64,000 nt of DNA, from contig CALFUK010000049.1 in NCBI GenBank assembly GCA_937929945.1, positions 16,625 through 80,624 of the forward strand, read 5' to 3'. This document shows, one piece after another, positions 56,848-64,000 of this stretch. This stretch comes from an uncultured Saprospiraceae bacterium (lineage in GTDB: Bacteria > Bacteroidota > Bacteroidia > Chitinophagales > Saprospiraceae). How positions within the stretch are numbered: the first letter of the stretch is position 1; each line of letters opens with the position of its first letter. The notes under the pieces were generated by a model. It saw only the letters and a list, made by a program, of their open reading frames with translations. It searched no databases and had not been told where the DNA came from. The translations under genes were made by a program, and so were the position numbers.

Positions 56848-57187
56848 TTGATAGAAGCTGATTTAATAAGTTGTTTTTGGATGCTTCAGCTGGTCTTTAT
56901 GCGCAGCTTATTTCCAAATTTGGACTCTTATGTGCAGATATTTACCATATATGTTGTTTTAGGCGCAGTAATTTGCCTCGTCACTTGAGAAAAATCTTTT
57001 TGTGCACATCAATTGATTTTTGAGATTATGACTGATCTCATCACTTCTTACCAATCCATTATCACGATCAGCTTTAATCGAATTGGAAAAGAAACAAACT
57101 CTTTAATGTTAATTACCATAGATCAATTTTTAAGCCTGGTGTCCACGCTACTTTTGCATTCTATTGAATACGACATAAAAGATTGAA
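56848..57187. other. 340-bp intergenic region before hchA
   Basis: AT-rich gap between the Crp/Fnr gene and hchA. It contains the hchA promoter element at 57149-57156. I see no reading frame or RNA structure. Confidence 0.4.
57149..57156 (+). promoter_or_regulatory. hchA promoter -7 element
   Basis: TACTTTTG matches TAnnTTTG exactly and ends 31 nt before the hchA ATG. Only a T-rich stretch (TTTT near 57128), not a perfect TTTG, sits at the -33 distance. Confidence 0.5.
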
Positions 57188-58042
57188 ATGATAAAGAAGA
57201 TATTAGGTATCGCACCACAGTTAGAGTCAGATGGATCATATAGCCCTTCGAAAGTGGCATTGAAATTAGCGACGGTGGATCGGTCAGACTTTGAACAGGT
57301 AGCCTATACCAAATACAAAGGCAAGAAATCCAAAATTCTGGTCATCTACACCGAGCAGAAGAATATGGAAATGAAGAATGGCAAGCTATTTTCTACAGGT
57401 AATCATCCGATAGAAGCGCTGGTACCCATGCTGCATCTCAGAAACGCAGGTTTTGAATTCGAGATAGCGACACCAACAGGACAGCCTGCGATCTTCGAAA
57501 TGTGGGCTTTCCCTGAAAAAGATGAGCACGTGAAAGACATCTATCATGAACTAAAGCCAAGCTTTCAACGACCAAGATCATTGCAGAATTTCATAGACCA
57601 ATCATTCTCCGAGGCAGCTTCATACGCAGCAGTATTTGTACCAGGTGGTCATGGTGCGATGCTCGGCATTCCAGAGGACAATCAGGTCGGACGAATATTG
57701 CGTTGGGCAGATGAGCAGGAACTATTCACCATAAGTCTTTGTCATGGCCCTGGGGCATTTTTAGCGACAACAGTGGATAAGAAGCCATTCCTCTATGAAG
57801 GCTATGAAATGGCTGTATTCCCAGATTCGGTAGATAAAATGACGCCGATGATCGGCTATTTGCCAGGTCATATGCCCCGAGGCCTGAGCGAGACACTTAA
57901 GACTTTAGGCGCAAAGATTAAAAATACCAAAGCTGATAAAACAGTCTGCCGAGACAGAAAATTAATCACAGGCGCTAGTCCATTGGCTTCTAATGAATTA
58001 GGAAAATTGGCAGCTCAGACGTTGCTGGATCACCAGAAATAA
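57188..58042 (+). CDS. hchA: DJ-1/PfpI family protein, HchA-type (glyoxalase III/deglycase)
   Basis: A 284-residue protein close to E. coli HchA in length. It binds glyoxals or repairs glycated proteins without cofactors. The nucleophile elbow ISLCHGPGAFLA near 182-193 holds the catalytic Cys, with the neighbouring His; the acidic partner is in IEALVPMLHLRNAGFEFEIAT near 75-95. FVPGGHGAMLGI near 151-162 is a further landmark. ATG start. It stands alone behind its own promoter. Confidence 0.9.
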   Translation: MIKKILGIAPQLESDGSYSPSKVALKLATVDRSDFEQVAYTKYKGKKSKILVIYTEQKNMEMKNGKLFSTGNHPIEALVPMLHLRNAGFEFEIATPTGQPAIFEMWAFPEKDEHVKDIYHELKPSFQRPRSLQNFIDQSFSEAASYAAVFVPGGHGAMLGIPEDNQVGRILRWADEQELFTISLCHGPGAFLATTVDKKPFLYEGYEMAVFPDSVDKMTPMIGYLPGHMPRGLSETLKTLGAKIKNTKADKTVCRDRKLITGASPLASNELGKLAAQTLLDHQK

Positions 58043-58072
58043 TCTGCCATCACAGATACAGAAAAGTTAACA

Positions 58073-58591
58073 TTATAAATACCGCTCCTCAATGATCTCC
58101 ATGTGGTGTAGCTCATGACCTGCGATCACATAAGCCGAGGCGATAGGACTGAAGACATTGCCGCCTGCTGTACCTGTAAATGCCCACATGGCATCAGAAA
58201 AATGAGTGTACATGGCAATGGAGGAGTTTCGTAGAGCAGTGTATTCTGAGATGAGAGAAGACATCGATCTCTGATCAGCTGCAGAAGCGGGTACATAGTC
58301 ATCTTGCTCAAATCCTGGGATGGGCGTCTGGTCTGCTCTGGCAATTCGCAGGCCTCTATAGGCCATGATTCGCTCTGTATCAATGAGGTGCAGCAGGACT
58401 TCTTTAATGGTCCATTTACCAGTGTCGTAGGCAAAGTCCGCTTTCTCGGCGGGGATGCTTTCGAAAAATGCAATGGTCTGCTCTTTACCTTGTTCTAATG
58501 CTGTGAGTATATCGCTGGACTTGATGCGGCTGATATAAACTTCGAATCTGGAGGGGTATTCTGTCTCTGGTGTGGGTCTTCTATTGAGCAT
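58073..58591 (-). CDS. DinB family protein
   Basis: A 172-residue four-helix-bundle protein of the DinB/DUF664 type. Three histidines at the family's metal positions are visible: KEVLLHLIDTERIM near 68-81 and AGHELHHMEII near 157-167. Members are thiol transferases or metal-dependent hydrolases, with the target here unknown. Its start overlaps the glycosyltransferase gene by 11 nt, so it is co-translated with it and with nadB. Confidence 0.88.
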   Translation of the reverse strand: MLNRRPTPETEYPSRFEVYISRIKSSDILTALEQGKEQTIAFFESIPAEKADFAYDTGKWTIKEVLLHLIDTERIMAYRGLRIARADQTPIPGFEQDDYVPASAADQRSMSSLISEYTALRNSSIAMYTHFSDAMWAFTGTAGGNVFSPIASAYVIAGHELHHMEIIEERYL

Positions 58592-59699
58592 GTTGTGTTA
58601 GTTTTTGATAGATGATGGAGGAGCTATGATCCCAAGAGAATCTCTTGATATTTTCATAGCCCCGTAAAATTAATTTTTCTCTGATATTTTTCTTTGATAT
58701 CATTTGAATGATGGCCTGAGCTATGGCCTCGGTGCTTTCAGGATTGACAAGTATGGCCCCATCACCACTCACCTCTGGCATGGAGCTGATCTGGGATGTG
58801 ATCACTGGCACACCACTCTGCATGGCCTCAATGATCGGCAGGCCAAAGCCTTCGTATAGAGAGACATAGCACAGGCATTCTGCGGCGGCCAGAGCCATCT
58901 CTACGGGTATTTGATCATCATTGATGATGATTCTATCCTTCCATCGGCTGGACTGAATCTGACTGTTTACATCGCCATGCTGAAACGCCCAGCGGCCATA
59001 TAAGACCAAGCGATGATTGGTCATGCCACGCTCACATGACAATTCGAAAGCGCTGATCAGTCGAGCCACATTCTTTCTAGGATGTATGGAGCCTAAGTAG
59101 ATCAGGTAAGGCTGCCCACCCGTAATTTTATTTCTTATGTCTTGCTTCCTTTCTTCAGTCAGTGGGGCAAATCCCGATCTGACTGCATTATAGGCTACGG
59201 TAATTTTTTCCGCGGGCACAGTCAGGTGTCTGATTAGATCAGCCTTAGTGGCTTCTGATACGCTGATGATATGCTTGGCATGATCATGATATTGGGGGAC
59301 GTATTTTTTAAAATAGCGCAGATGAGACTTTTTAAAATGCTCTGGATAGAGCTGGTAAGCTAAGTCATGCGTCACCATGACGCACGGCACGTCAGAGCTG
59401 AGAGCCAAATATGGTTCTGGACTATAGAGCACATGAATATCATGCTTCTTAAGTGCTCTACTCAGTGCATACTCAAACCAGTAGTGCCACAGCACAGGAT
59501 GCCTCGCTTGAGGATGCAGGACGAAGCCCTGTACATTAGAGCCATAGATGAAGGCCGGATCAAAGGCTCGATCAAAGAAAAAGAAAAACTCATCTTCTGG
59601 ATGTGCAGCGACCATGCGCTGACAGGTCTCAGCTGCATAAGTGGCGATGCCCTCCATCCGATTTGCCAGCAGTAGCCTGGCATTCACAGCGATCTTCAT
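58581..59699 (-). CDS. Glycosyltransferase family 4 protein
   Basis: A 372-residue GT-B enzyme that transfers a sugar from a nucleotide or lipid donor. The C-terminal donor domain has YLGSIHPRKNVARLISAFE near 194-212 and VSLYEGFGLPIIEAMQSGVPVI near 281-302, with the EGFGLPIxEA motif whose two Glu residues contact the donor. The N-terminal acceptor domain starts MKIAVNARLLLANRMEGIATYA. The start codon follows the nadB stop with no spacer; it also overlaps the DinB gene by 11 nt. The reason for linkage to NAD synthesis is unclear. Acceptor unknown. Confidence 0.92.
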   Translation of the reverse strand: MKIAVNARLLLANRMEGIATYAAETCQRMVAAHPEDEFFFFFDRAFDPAFIYGSNVQGFVLHPQARHPVLWHYWFEYALSRALKKHDIHVLYSPEPYLALSSDVPCVMVTHDLAYQLYPEHFKKSHLRYFKKYVPQYHDHAKHIISVSEATKADLIRHLTVPAEKITVAYNAVRSGFAPLTEERKQDIRNKITGGQPYLIYLGSIHPRKNVARLISAFELSCERGMTNHRLVLYGRWAFQHGDVNSQIQSSRWKDRIIINDDQIPVEMALAAAECLCYVSLYEGFGLPIIEAMQSGVPVITSQISSMPEVSGDGAILVNPESTEAIAQAIIQMISKKNIREKLILRGYENIKRFSWDHSSSIIYQKLTQHAQ

Positions 59700-61301
59700 C
59701 TACAGTAGTGTGGTCTCTACATATGAGTATTCATCGGGGTAGTCAGTGTTATAGTGGAGGCCTCGACTCTCGTGTCGCATCTGCGCTCCCTTAGTCACCA
59801 GGTAGGCGATGGTGATGAGGTTACGCAGTTCGCACAGCTGCGGTGAGATGATCGTCGTGCCGTAGAGTGCTTCCGTCTCGGCATACAGCAGGTGCAGCCT
59901 GTCTTCTGCGCGCTTCAGCCTGGTATTGGTCCTCACGATACCCACGTAGTAACTCATGAGTTCTTTCAGCTCTGCCCAGCTTCTGGTGATCAAGACCATT
60001 TCTTTCGGCTCCAGGGTACCATCTGCATCCCAGTCTGGGATGTCTTCTTGGTGGGTTAAGGTTGAGATCTGTTGGTTCAGGTCTTCCGCGACTCGGTATC
60101 CATACACCAGACCTTCCAGAAGCGAATTAGACGCCAGACGGTTAGCTCCATGGAGTCCGCTGCAGGTGCATTCTCCTGCTGCGTATAGATTTTTGATGGT
60201 GCTCCTCCCGTGCTCATCGATCAGGATACCGCCACACATGTAGTGGCAGGCGGGCACCACGGGGATCATATCCACGAAGGCATCTATGCCCACATTCTTG
60301 CAGTGCTGATAGATATTGGGGAAGTGCTCTAAGAATTGCTTTTGGTCTAGATGTCTGCAGTCTAAGCACATATACTCGGCCCCGCTGATTTTCATCTCAT
60401 TATCAATAGCCCTGGCGACGATGTCTCTGGGTGCCAGGGACTTGCGCGGATCGTATTGATCCATGAATTCTGTGCCGTCTGGCCGCTTCAGTACAGCTCC
60501 AAAGCCTCTGACCGCTTCAGAGATGAGGAAGTCAGGCTGATCGCCTCCAGAGCCATAGAGTGCCGTGGGGTGAAACTGCACAAACTCCATGTTGGCGATG
60601 CGTCCTTTGGCGCGGTAGAACATGGCGATGCCATCACCCGTGGCGATGACAGGATTGGTGGTATTGCGATAGATCTGTCCCGTGCCACCTGTACACATGA
60701 CGGTTGCTTTGGCGAGTATGGTCTCGATGTGATTGGTCTGCTTATTCAGGACGTAGGCGCCGTAGCACTCTATATCGGGAGACAGTCGAGTGAGCACTCT
60801 GCCCAGGTGATGCTGTGTGAGGATATCTATGGCAAAAAAGTGCTCATGTACCGTGATGTTGGGGTATTCTTTGACTTTCTCATTGAGGGTGCGCTGTATC
60901 TCCCAGCCGGTGATGTCCTTATAGTGCAGTATGCGGTTTTCTGAGTGTCCCCCTTCTTTACCCAGGTTATAGTCACCATCACCCTCCTTGTCAAAGCGAG
61001 CTCCCATGTCGATGATGTCCTTGACTCGTTGGCGGCCTTCTTCCACGACGATTCTGACGACTTTCTCATCACAGATACCATCACCAGCATCGAGGGTGTC
61101 AGCGATGTGTTTTTCGAAGTTGTCCGTATCAAAATCCCACACAGCAGCGATGCCTCCCTGGGCCCAGCTGGTGTTGGATTCTTGGGTATTGGTCTTCGTC
61201 AGCACGCTGATCTTTGCATCAGGATTGAGCTCTGCCATGCGGATGGCAAAGGACATACCAGCTACACCAGCGCCTATGACTAATACATCGGTCTTTTCCA
61301 C
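59700..61301 (-). CDS. nadB: L-aspartate oxidase
   Basis: FAD enzyme that oxidises L-aspartate to iminoaspartate, the first step of de novo NAD synthesis. The 533 residues are normal. They show the FAD Rossmann motif VIGAGVAGMSFAIRMAE near 6-22, SNTSWAQGGIAAV near 43-55 and EFVQFHPTALYG near 234-245, the fumarate-reductase-like substrate site; AAGECTCSGLHGANRLASNSL near 371-391 is the second flavin segment. It heads a three-gene unit with a glycosyltransferase and a DinB gene. No nadA or nadC is in the window. A palindrome lies upstream at 61351-61389. Confidence 0.95.
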   Translation of the reverse strand: MEKTDVLVIGAGVAGMSFAIRMAELNPDAKISVLTKTNTQESNTSWAQGGIAAVWDFDTDNFEKHIADTLDAGDGICDEKVVRIVVEEGRQRVKDIIDMGARFDKEGDGDYNLGKEGGHSENRILHYKDITGWEIQRTLNEKVKEYPNITVHEHFFAIDILTQHHLGRVLTRLSPDIECYGAYVLNKQTNHIETILAKATVMCTGGTGQIYRNTTNPVIATGDGIAMFYRAKGRIANMEFVQFHPTALYGSGGDQPDFLISEAVRGFGAVLKRPDGTEFMDQYDPRKSLAPRDIVARAIDNEMKISGAEYMCLDCRHLDQKQFLEHFPNIYQHCKNVGIDAFVDMIPVVPACHYMCGGILIDEHGRSTIKNLYAAGECTCSGLHGANRLASNSLLEGLVYGYRVAEDLNQQISTLTHQEDIPDWDADGTLEPKEMVLITRSWAELKELMSYYVGIVRTNTRLKRAEDRLHLLYAETEALYGTTIISPQLCELRNLITIAYLVTKGAQMRHESRGLHYNTDYPDEYSYVETTLL

Positions 61302-61350
61302 AGTCGTTATTTATATAATATGCTTCTGTACATCCTAAACAGCCTGTTAA

Positions 61351-61389
61351 CAATCCATTTTTGCCGTTAAACTATCGTTAAATGGATTG
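61351..61389. repeat. Palindrome between nadB and ompH
   Basis: CAATCCATTT (61351-61360) is the exact reverse complement of 61380-61389, with a 19-base spacer. Inside are two direct copies of CGTTAAA (61365-61371 and 61376-61382). It lies 50 bp before the nadB start and could be a regulator site for nadB, for the ompH pair or for both. Confidence 0.55.
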
Positions 61390-61514
61390 CACTTTGAGAT
61401 GTAACCGTTGATATAAATGTTTCCTTTACAGAGGTTTATACCAAGATGGAGTCCTGATCGCCTTCGCCCTTAGAGACTCTATCTGTTATAAATCAGTGTT
61501 TATCAATAAAATAG

Positions 61515-61522
61515 TAATTTTG
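61515..61522 (+). promoter_or_regulatory. Promoter -7 element for the ompH pair
   Basis: TAATTTTG matches TAnnTTTG exactly and ends 32 nt before the ATG at 61555. A T-rich stretch (TTT at 61499-61501) is the nearest candidate -33 element; it is not a full match. Confidence 0.5.
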
Positions 61523-61554
61523 ACCACTATTATTTCAACTAAAATCACAATATA

Positions 61555-62070
61555 ATGCTTAGAAATTTAATCTATTCGCTTGTCGTGGTCCTCTTTGCGG
61601 GAGTGGCAGCCAATGCACAAAAAATCGCTGTCGTAGACGTGACCAATATCTTAGACAATCTAGATGAATATCTACTGGCACAGGATAAGCTGGACAAACT
61701 GGCAGCAGAGTGGAACCAGGACATCGCCAAAGAGTACGATAAGATCAAAAGCATGTATAACAAATACCAAGCAGAGCAAGTCTTGCTCAGCGAGGATCTA
61801 AAAGTCAGACGCGAAGAGGAGATCGTGCAGAAGGAGAAGCAAGTGAGAGAGCTACAGCGGGCTAAGTTTGGCCCAGAGGGAGAGTTATTCCTCCGTAGAC
61901 AAGAGCTCGTGTCTCCGATCCAAGAAAAAGTCTTTAACGAGATAGAATCTTTCGCCAGCGAAAAGGGCATCGACATCATGCTGGATAAAAGCAGCTCTAC
62001 AGGACTGTTATTCACCAGCGAAGACTTTGATAAGACTGAGACAATTAAGCGACGTCTGGGTATCAGATAA
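61555..62070 (+). CDS. OmpH/Skp family periplasmic chaperone 1
   Basis: A 171-residue exported protein: signal peptide (about 1-21, ending NAQK), then the Skp body of two long coiled-coil arms (about 40-125, dense in Lys/Glu/Gln) and the beta base formed by the start (KIAVVDVTNILDN) and the end (GIDIMLDKSSSTGLLF). Skp trimers hold unfolded outer-membrane proteins in the periplasm. A second copy starts 61 bp downstream. The usual bamA neighbour of Bacteroidota is missing here. Confidence 0.9.
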   Translation: MLRNLIYSLVVVLFAGVAANAQKIAVVDVTNILDNLDEYLLAQDKLDKLAAEWNQDIAKEYDKIKSMYNKYQAEQVLLSEDLKVRREEEIVQKEKQVRELQRAKFGPEGELFLRRQELVSPIQEKVFNEIESFASEKGIDIMLDKSSSTGLLFTSEDFDKTETIKRRLGIR

Positions 62071-62131
62071 GTCGATATTCGACACTACTCATAAATAAGA
62101 AATATTACCTCATTTGAAATAAAGCTAAATC

Positions 62132-62638
62132 ATGAATAAATCAATTACGACACTTTTCACATTATTACTAATCGTCGGGGCCAGCCTATCCATACACGCC
62201 CAAAAATTTGGCTACGTCGATTCGCAGGCGCTCATCCAAGAAATGACGGAAGTCAAAGAAGCTAATGCTAATATAGAGACCTATAAGACTCAGCTTCAGA
62301 AGAAGGGGCAGGAAATGGTTAAGTCACTACAGACGAAGTACCAAGGTCTGGAGCAAAAGAGACAAGGCGGAGAATTATCCCCCAAGCAGCTGGAAGCTGA
62401 GGCTCAACAGCTAAAATCAGAAGAAATGGAGATCGCTCAGTTTGAGCAAGATAGCCAGAAGAAGATTTTTGATAAAAGTGAGACCTTACTGAAGCCAATC
62501 AGAGACAAGATCCAAAACGCAATCAATGAAGTGGCTGCTGAAAATGGATTCGATTACATCTTTGACGCGAGTCTGGGTGTCATCCTCTATGCTGATGAGA
62601 CAGCGGATGTCACCACTATGGTGAAGGCCAAAATATAA
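62132..62638 (+). CDS. OmpH/Skp family periplasmic chaperone 2
   Basis: A 168-residue paralogue of the preceding gene, with a signal peptide (about 1-23, ending HAQK), the N-terminal strand FGYVDSQALIQEM, a coiled-coil region (about 40-125) and the C-terminal strand GFDYIFDASLGVILY. The two copies share layout but little exact sequence, so the duplication is old. They may form mixed trimers. A strong intrinsic terminator follows within 80 bp. Confidence 0.92.
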   Translation: MNKSITTLFTLLLIVGASLSIHAQKFGYVDSQALIQEMTEVKEANANIETYKTQLQKKGQEMVKSLQTKYQGLEQKRQGGELSPKQLEAEAQQLKSEEMEIAQFEQDSQKKIFDKSETLLKPIRDKIQNAINEVAAENGFDYIFDASLGVILYADETADVTTMVKAKI

Positions 62639-62671
62639 GTTCAGTCAGTACAATTGACGAATCAGATCAAG

Positions 62672-62712
62672 GAGGGCTTGAAGATGTTTTCTCAAGTCCT
62701 CTTTCTTTTTAT
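62672..62712 (+). terminator. Intrinsic terminator after the ompH pair
   Basis: GAGGGCTTGA (62672-62681) pairs with TCAAGTCCTC (62692-62701) through ten pairs (one G-U), with a ten-base loop, followed by the T-rich tail TTTCTTTTTATT. It begins 34 nt after the second ompH stop. Confidence 0.85.
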
Positions 62713-62763
62713 TATAAGTTCATCTTTATCATCACATCCCACATTACCTTATAAATATCAACT

Positions 62764-63258
62764 ATGAAAACCATCATCTTCAGTACCATCATCACTTTCT
62801 GTCTTGCTATAGGACTCCAGGCCCAAAATAAGTACAGTGATGCGATCCTCAGCTACGCCAAAAAATCAGCCGATGCACAGCTGGCTCTCGATATAGATGA
62901 GTACTTAAACTACATGCATCCGAATATCATCGAGATGGGTGGGGGTGAAGAGTTGGCTAAGCAGGCTGTCCAGCAGCAACTGAACACCTATAAATCCATG
63001 AATGTCAATGTCGTGAGCATCACGCACGGTGACCCAGGTCCACTGGTGAAAGCGGGTAATGAGCTCCACTGTATCTTACCAGCCACGACTAAGTTAGCTC
63101 AGGGTGACGCTGAGTTTGATTCGGTCAATACTTGGCTGGCTATTTCATCAGATGATGGAGTGACTTGGTCATTCATTGATATGGCATACTACGATGCGGG
63201 TAGCCTTAAGATATACCTTCCCGAATATAATCCTGCCATCGTCTACCCAGAGAATTAA
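62764..63258 (+). CDS. Small secreted protein, possibly NTF2/SnoaL-like
   Basis: A 164-residue exported protein (signal about 1-20, ending LQAQ). The mature 144 residues begin with a helix (YSDAILSYAKKSADAQLALDIDEYLNYM) ending at HPNIIEMGGGEELAK, followed by strands ending in WLAISSDDGVTWSFIDMAYYD. Helix-then-sheet order suggests an NTF2/SnoaL-like cone, a weak inference. It lies behind a terminator, so it is transcribed separately from the ompH pair. Function unknown. Confidence 0.65.
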   Translation: MKTIIFSTIITFCLAIGLQAQNKYSDAILSYAKKSADAQLALDIDEYLNYMHPNIIEMGGGEELAKQAVQQQLNTYKSMNVNVVSITHGDPGPLVKAGNELHCILPATTKLAQGDAEFDSVNTWLAISSDDGVTWSFIDMAYYDAGSLKIYLPEYNPAIVYPEN

Positions 63259-63268
63259 TTCAGCTCAG

Positions 63269-63748
63269 TCAGAGCGGCTTCTCCCAGAAGACAGCTTTTC
63301 CCACCTCGGGGTTAAGCTCGTAGCCCGAGAAGCCGAATGAGGTGTACACTCTTTTCGCTTTCGTATTATGTTCTAATACCTCTAAGGTCAGTTTGCAGCA
63401 GCCCTTTTCGTGGGCGACAGCCTCGGCCTTATCTAGCATATGCTTAGACAGTCCTTTGCCTCTGAATGCAGGGAGGACTGCAAAGTCATGGATATTCAGC
63501 AGTGGCTTGGCTTTGAAGGAAGAGAATCCAATAAAGCAATTGCATAGACCAGCAATCTGCTCATCGACATAGCACAAGATCAGCACGTGATTACTGAGTA
63601 ACTTAAGCTCAGGTACCAGATGACTGATCGTATACGCCGATAAAGGCCCGCCTCCACCCATAGGATCTTCAGCATAAGAACACAGCACTTTCAAAAAGTC
63701 GTCTGCATGAGTCTCGTTATGAAGATCAGCTAAGATGGTATGTACCAT
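63269..63748 (-). CDS. GNAT family N-acetyltransferase
   Basis: A 159-residue acetyl-CoA-dependent acetyltransferase. The acetyl-CoA loop (motif A) is FAVLPAFRGKGLSKHMLDKAEA near 88-109 (R/Q-x-x-G-x-G/A type), and the C-terminal strand KRVYTSFGFSGYEL near 132-145 is typical of motif B. The substrate is unknown. It is convergent with the small secreted protein, 10 bp away. Confidence 0.9.
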   Translation of the reverse strand: MVHTILADLHNETHADDFLKVLCSYAEDPMGGGGPLSAYTISHLVPELKLLSNHVLILCYVDEQIAGLCNCFIGFSSFKAKPLLNIHDFAVLPAFRGKGLSKHMLDKAEAVAHEKGCCKLTLEVLEHNTKAKRVYTSFGFSGYELNPEVGKAVFWEKPL

Positions 63749-63833
63749 AAATAATTATTTTAGGACGCGAAGATATAGACTTTTAAAAAAGCCTATCTTC
63801 AGAGATGAATGTACGACTCATGAAGCGCTTTGT

Positions 63834-63971
63834 TATTTGCTGACATGCATTCAGTTCTTAAATTTAAACATATGAAACGTCTATGACGTAGATAGTTAAG
63901 ACACCCAAGGGGATGATTATACTTAGCTATTTGCTGACAGGCATTTCGACCTGAAATATAAACATATGAAA
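63834..63971 (+). repeat. Duplicated 44-bp leader before mgsA
   Basis: Two direct copies, 63834-63877 and 63928-63971, agree at 37 of 44 positions and lie 94 bp apart. The second copy holds the mgsA start codon; in the first copy the same ATG opens a frame that stops after four codons. The shared start (TATTTGCTGACA) and end (AAACATATGAAA) are the best preserved parts. Confidence 0.7.
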
Positions 63972-64000
63972 ACAATCGCTCTAATAGCTCATGATGGTAA
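63966..64000 (+). CDS. mgsA: Methylglyoxal synthase, N-terminal fragment
   Basis: The first eleven codons read MKTIALIAHDG and run off the window edge. That start matches the N-terminus of methylglyoxal synthase, which turns dihydroxyacetone phosphate into methylglyoxal and phosphate. Eleven residues are little evidence, so the call is tentative. If right, it is thematically linked to the glyoxalase-type HchA 6 kb away. Confidence 0.6.
   Translation, partial: MKTIALIAHDG

Overview
The window looks like a piece of a Bacteroidota chromosome, most likely from the Saprospiria (Saprospiraceae/Lewinella-like). Several promoters fit the Bacteroidota TTTG-N19-TAnnTTTG pattern and purine-rich ribosome sites are scarce. 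Many families are characteristic of the phylum: DUF4783, TIGR02757, DUF4230, DUF5723, paired OmpH/Skp, and a PadR-PspC pair. Two large secreted proteins end in signals I associate with Saprospiria: an IPTL-CTERM-like tail and a 3-coathanger-like tail. The class assignment is inference. I found no rRNA, tRNA, IS element, prophage or CRISPR array, so this is mostly core chromosome with a few accessory surface-protein genes.

Layout. 0-8 kb: gpmI, a secreted DUF4783 protein, then the leftward transcription/translation operon rimP-nusA-infB-TIGR02757. Its leader carries a promoter followed at once by an intrinsic terminator-like hairpin. 8-17 kb: purine nucleoside phosphorylase, an MFS transporter, a sterol-desaturase-type hydroxylase with a possible structured RNA before it, a zinc-ribbon membrane protein, a ROK kinase/Gfo-Idh-MocA pair, a membrane-anchored AraC regulator, an acyltransferase and a DUF4230 protein. 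17.4-26.1 kb: a tight leftward seven-gene operon (thiolase, enoyl-CoA hydratase, biotin carrier, short mutase subunit, biotin carboxylase, B12-dependent methylmalonyl-CoA mutase, carboxyltransferase). Together these would take acyl-CoA and propionyl-CoA to succinyl-CoA, except that no methylmalonyl-CoA epimerase is present.

26.3-28.5 kb: an ECF sigma factor, a single-span probable anti-sigma protein and a DUF4097-like solenoid rich in regularly spaced histidines. 28.8-37.5 kb: an M43 metalloprotease, a beta-CASP nuclease, a lipoprotein/DUF5723 pair, and the PadR-PspC operon with a palindrome at its promoter. 37.5-46 kb: a Na+/H+ antiporter and prfC, divergent with two very good promoters, then a 1481-residue CotH/lamin-tail surface protein. 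46.7-53 kb: clpB with a lysine-rich tail, and a predicted metallohydrolase/beta-propeller/beta-barrel fusion.

53-58 kb: an ornithine cyclodeaminase-like gene lies between two low-complexity arrays that are reverse complements of each other, followed by recQ, a Crp/Fnr regulator and hchA. 58-64 kb: nadB-glycosyltransferase-DinB operon, two tandem ompH/skp genes, a small secreted protein ending at a clear terminator, a GNAT acetyltransferase, and the first codons of mgsA behind a duplicated 44-bp leader.

The observations most worth a second look are the complementary arrays around the cyclodeaminase gene, the rimP leader hairpin, the candidate three-way-junction RNA before the hydroxylase, the clipped mutase subunit, and the C-terminal sorting signals. 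All calls come from reading the sequence and recognising families; no database search was run.
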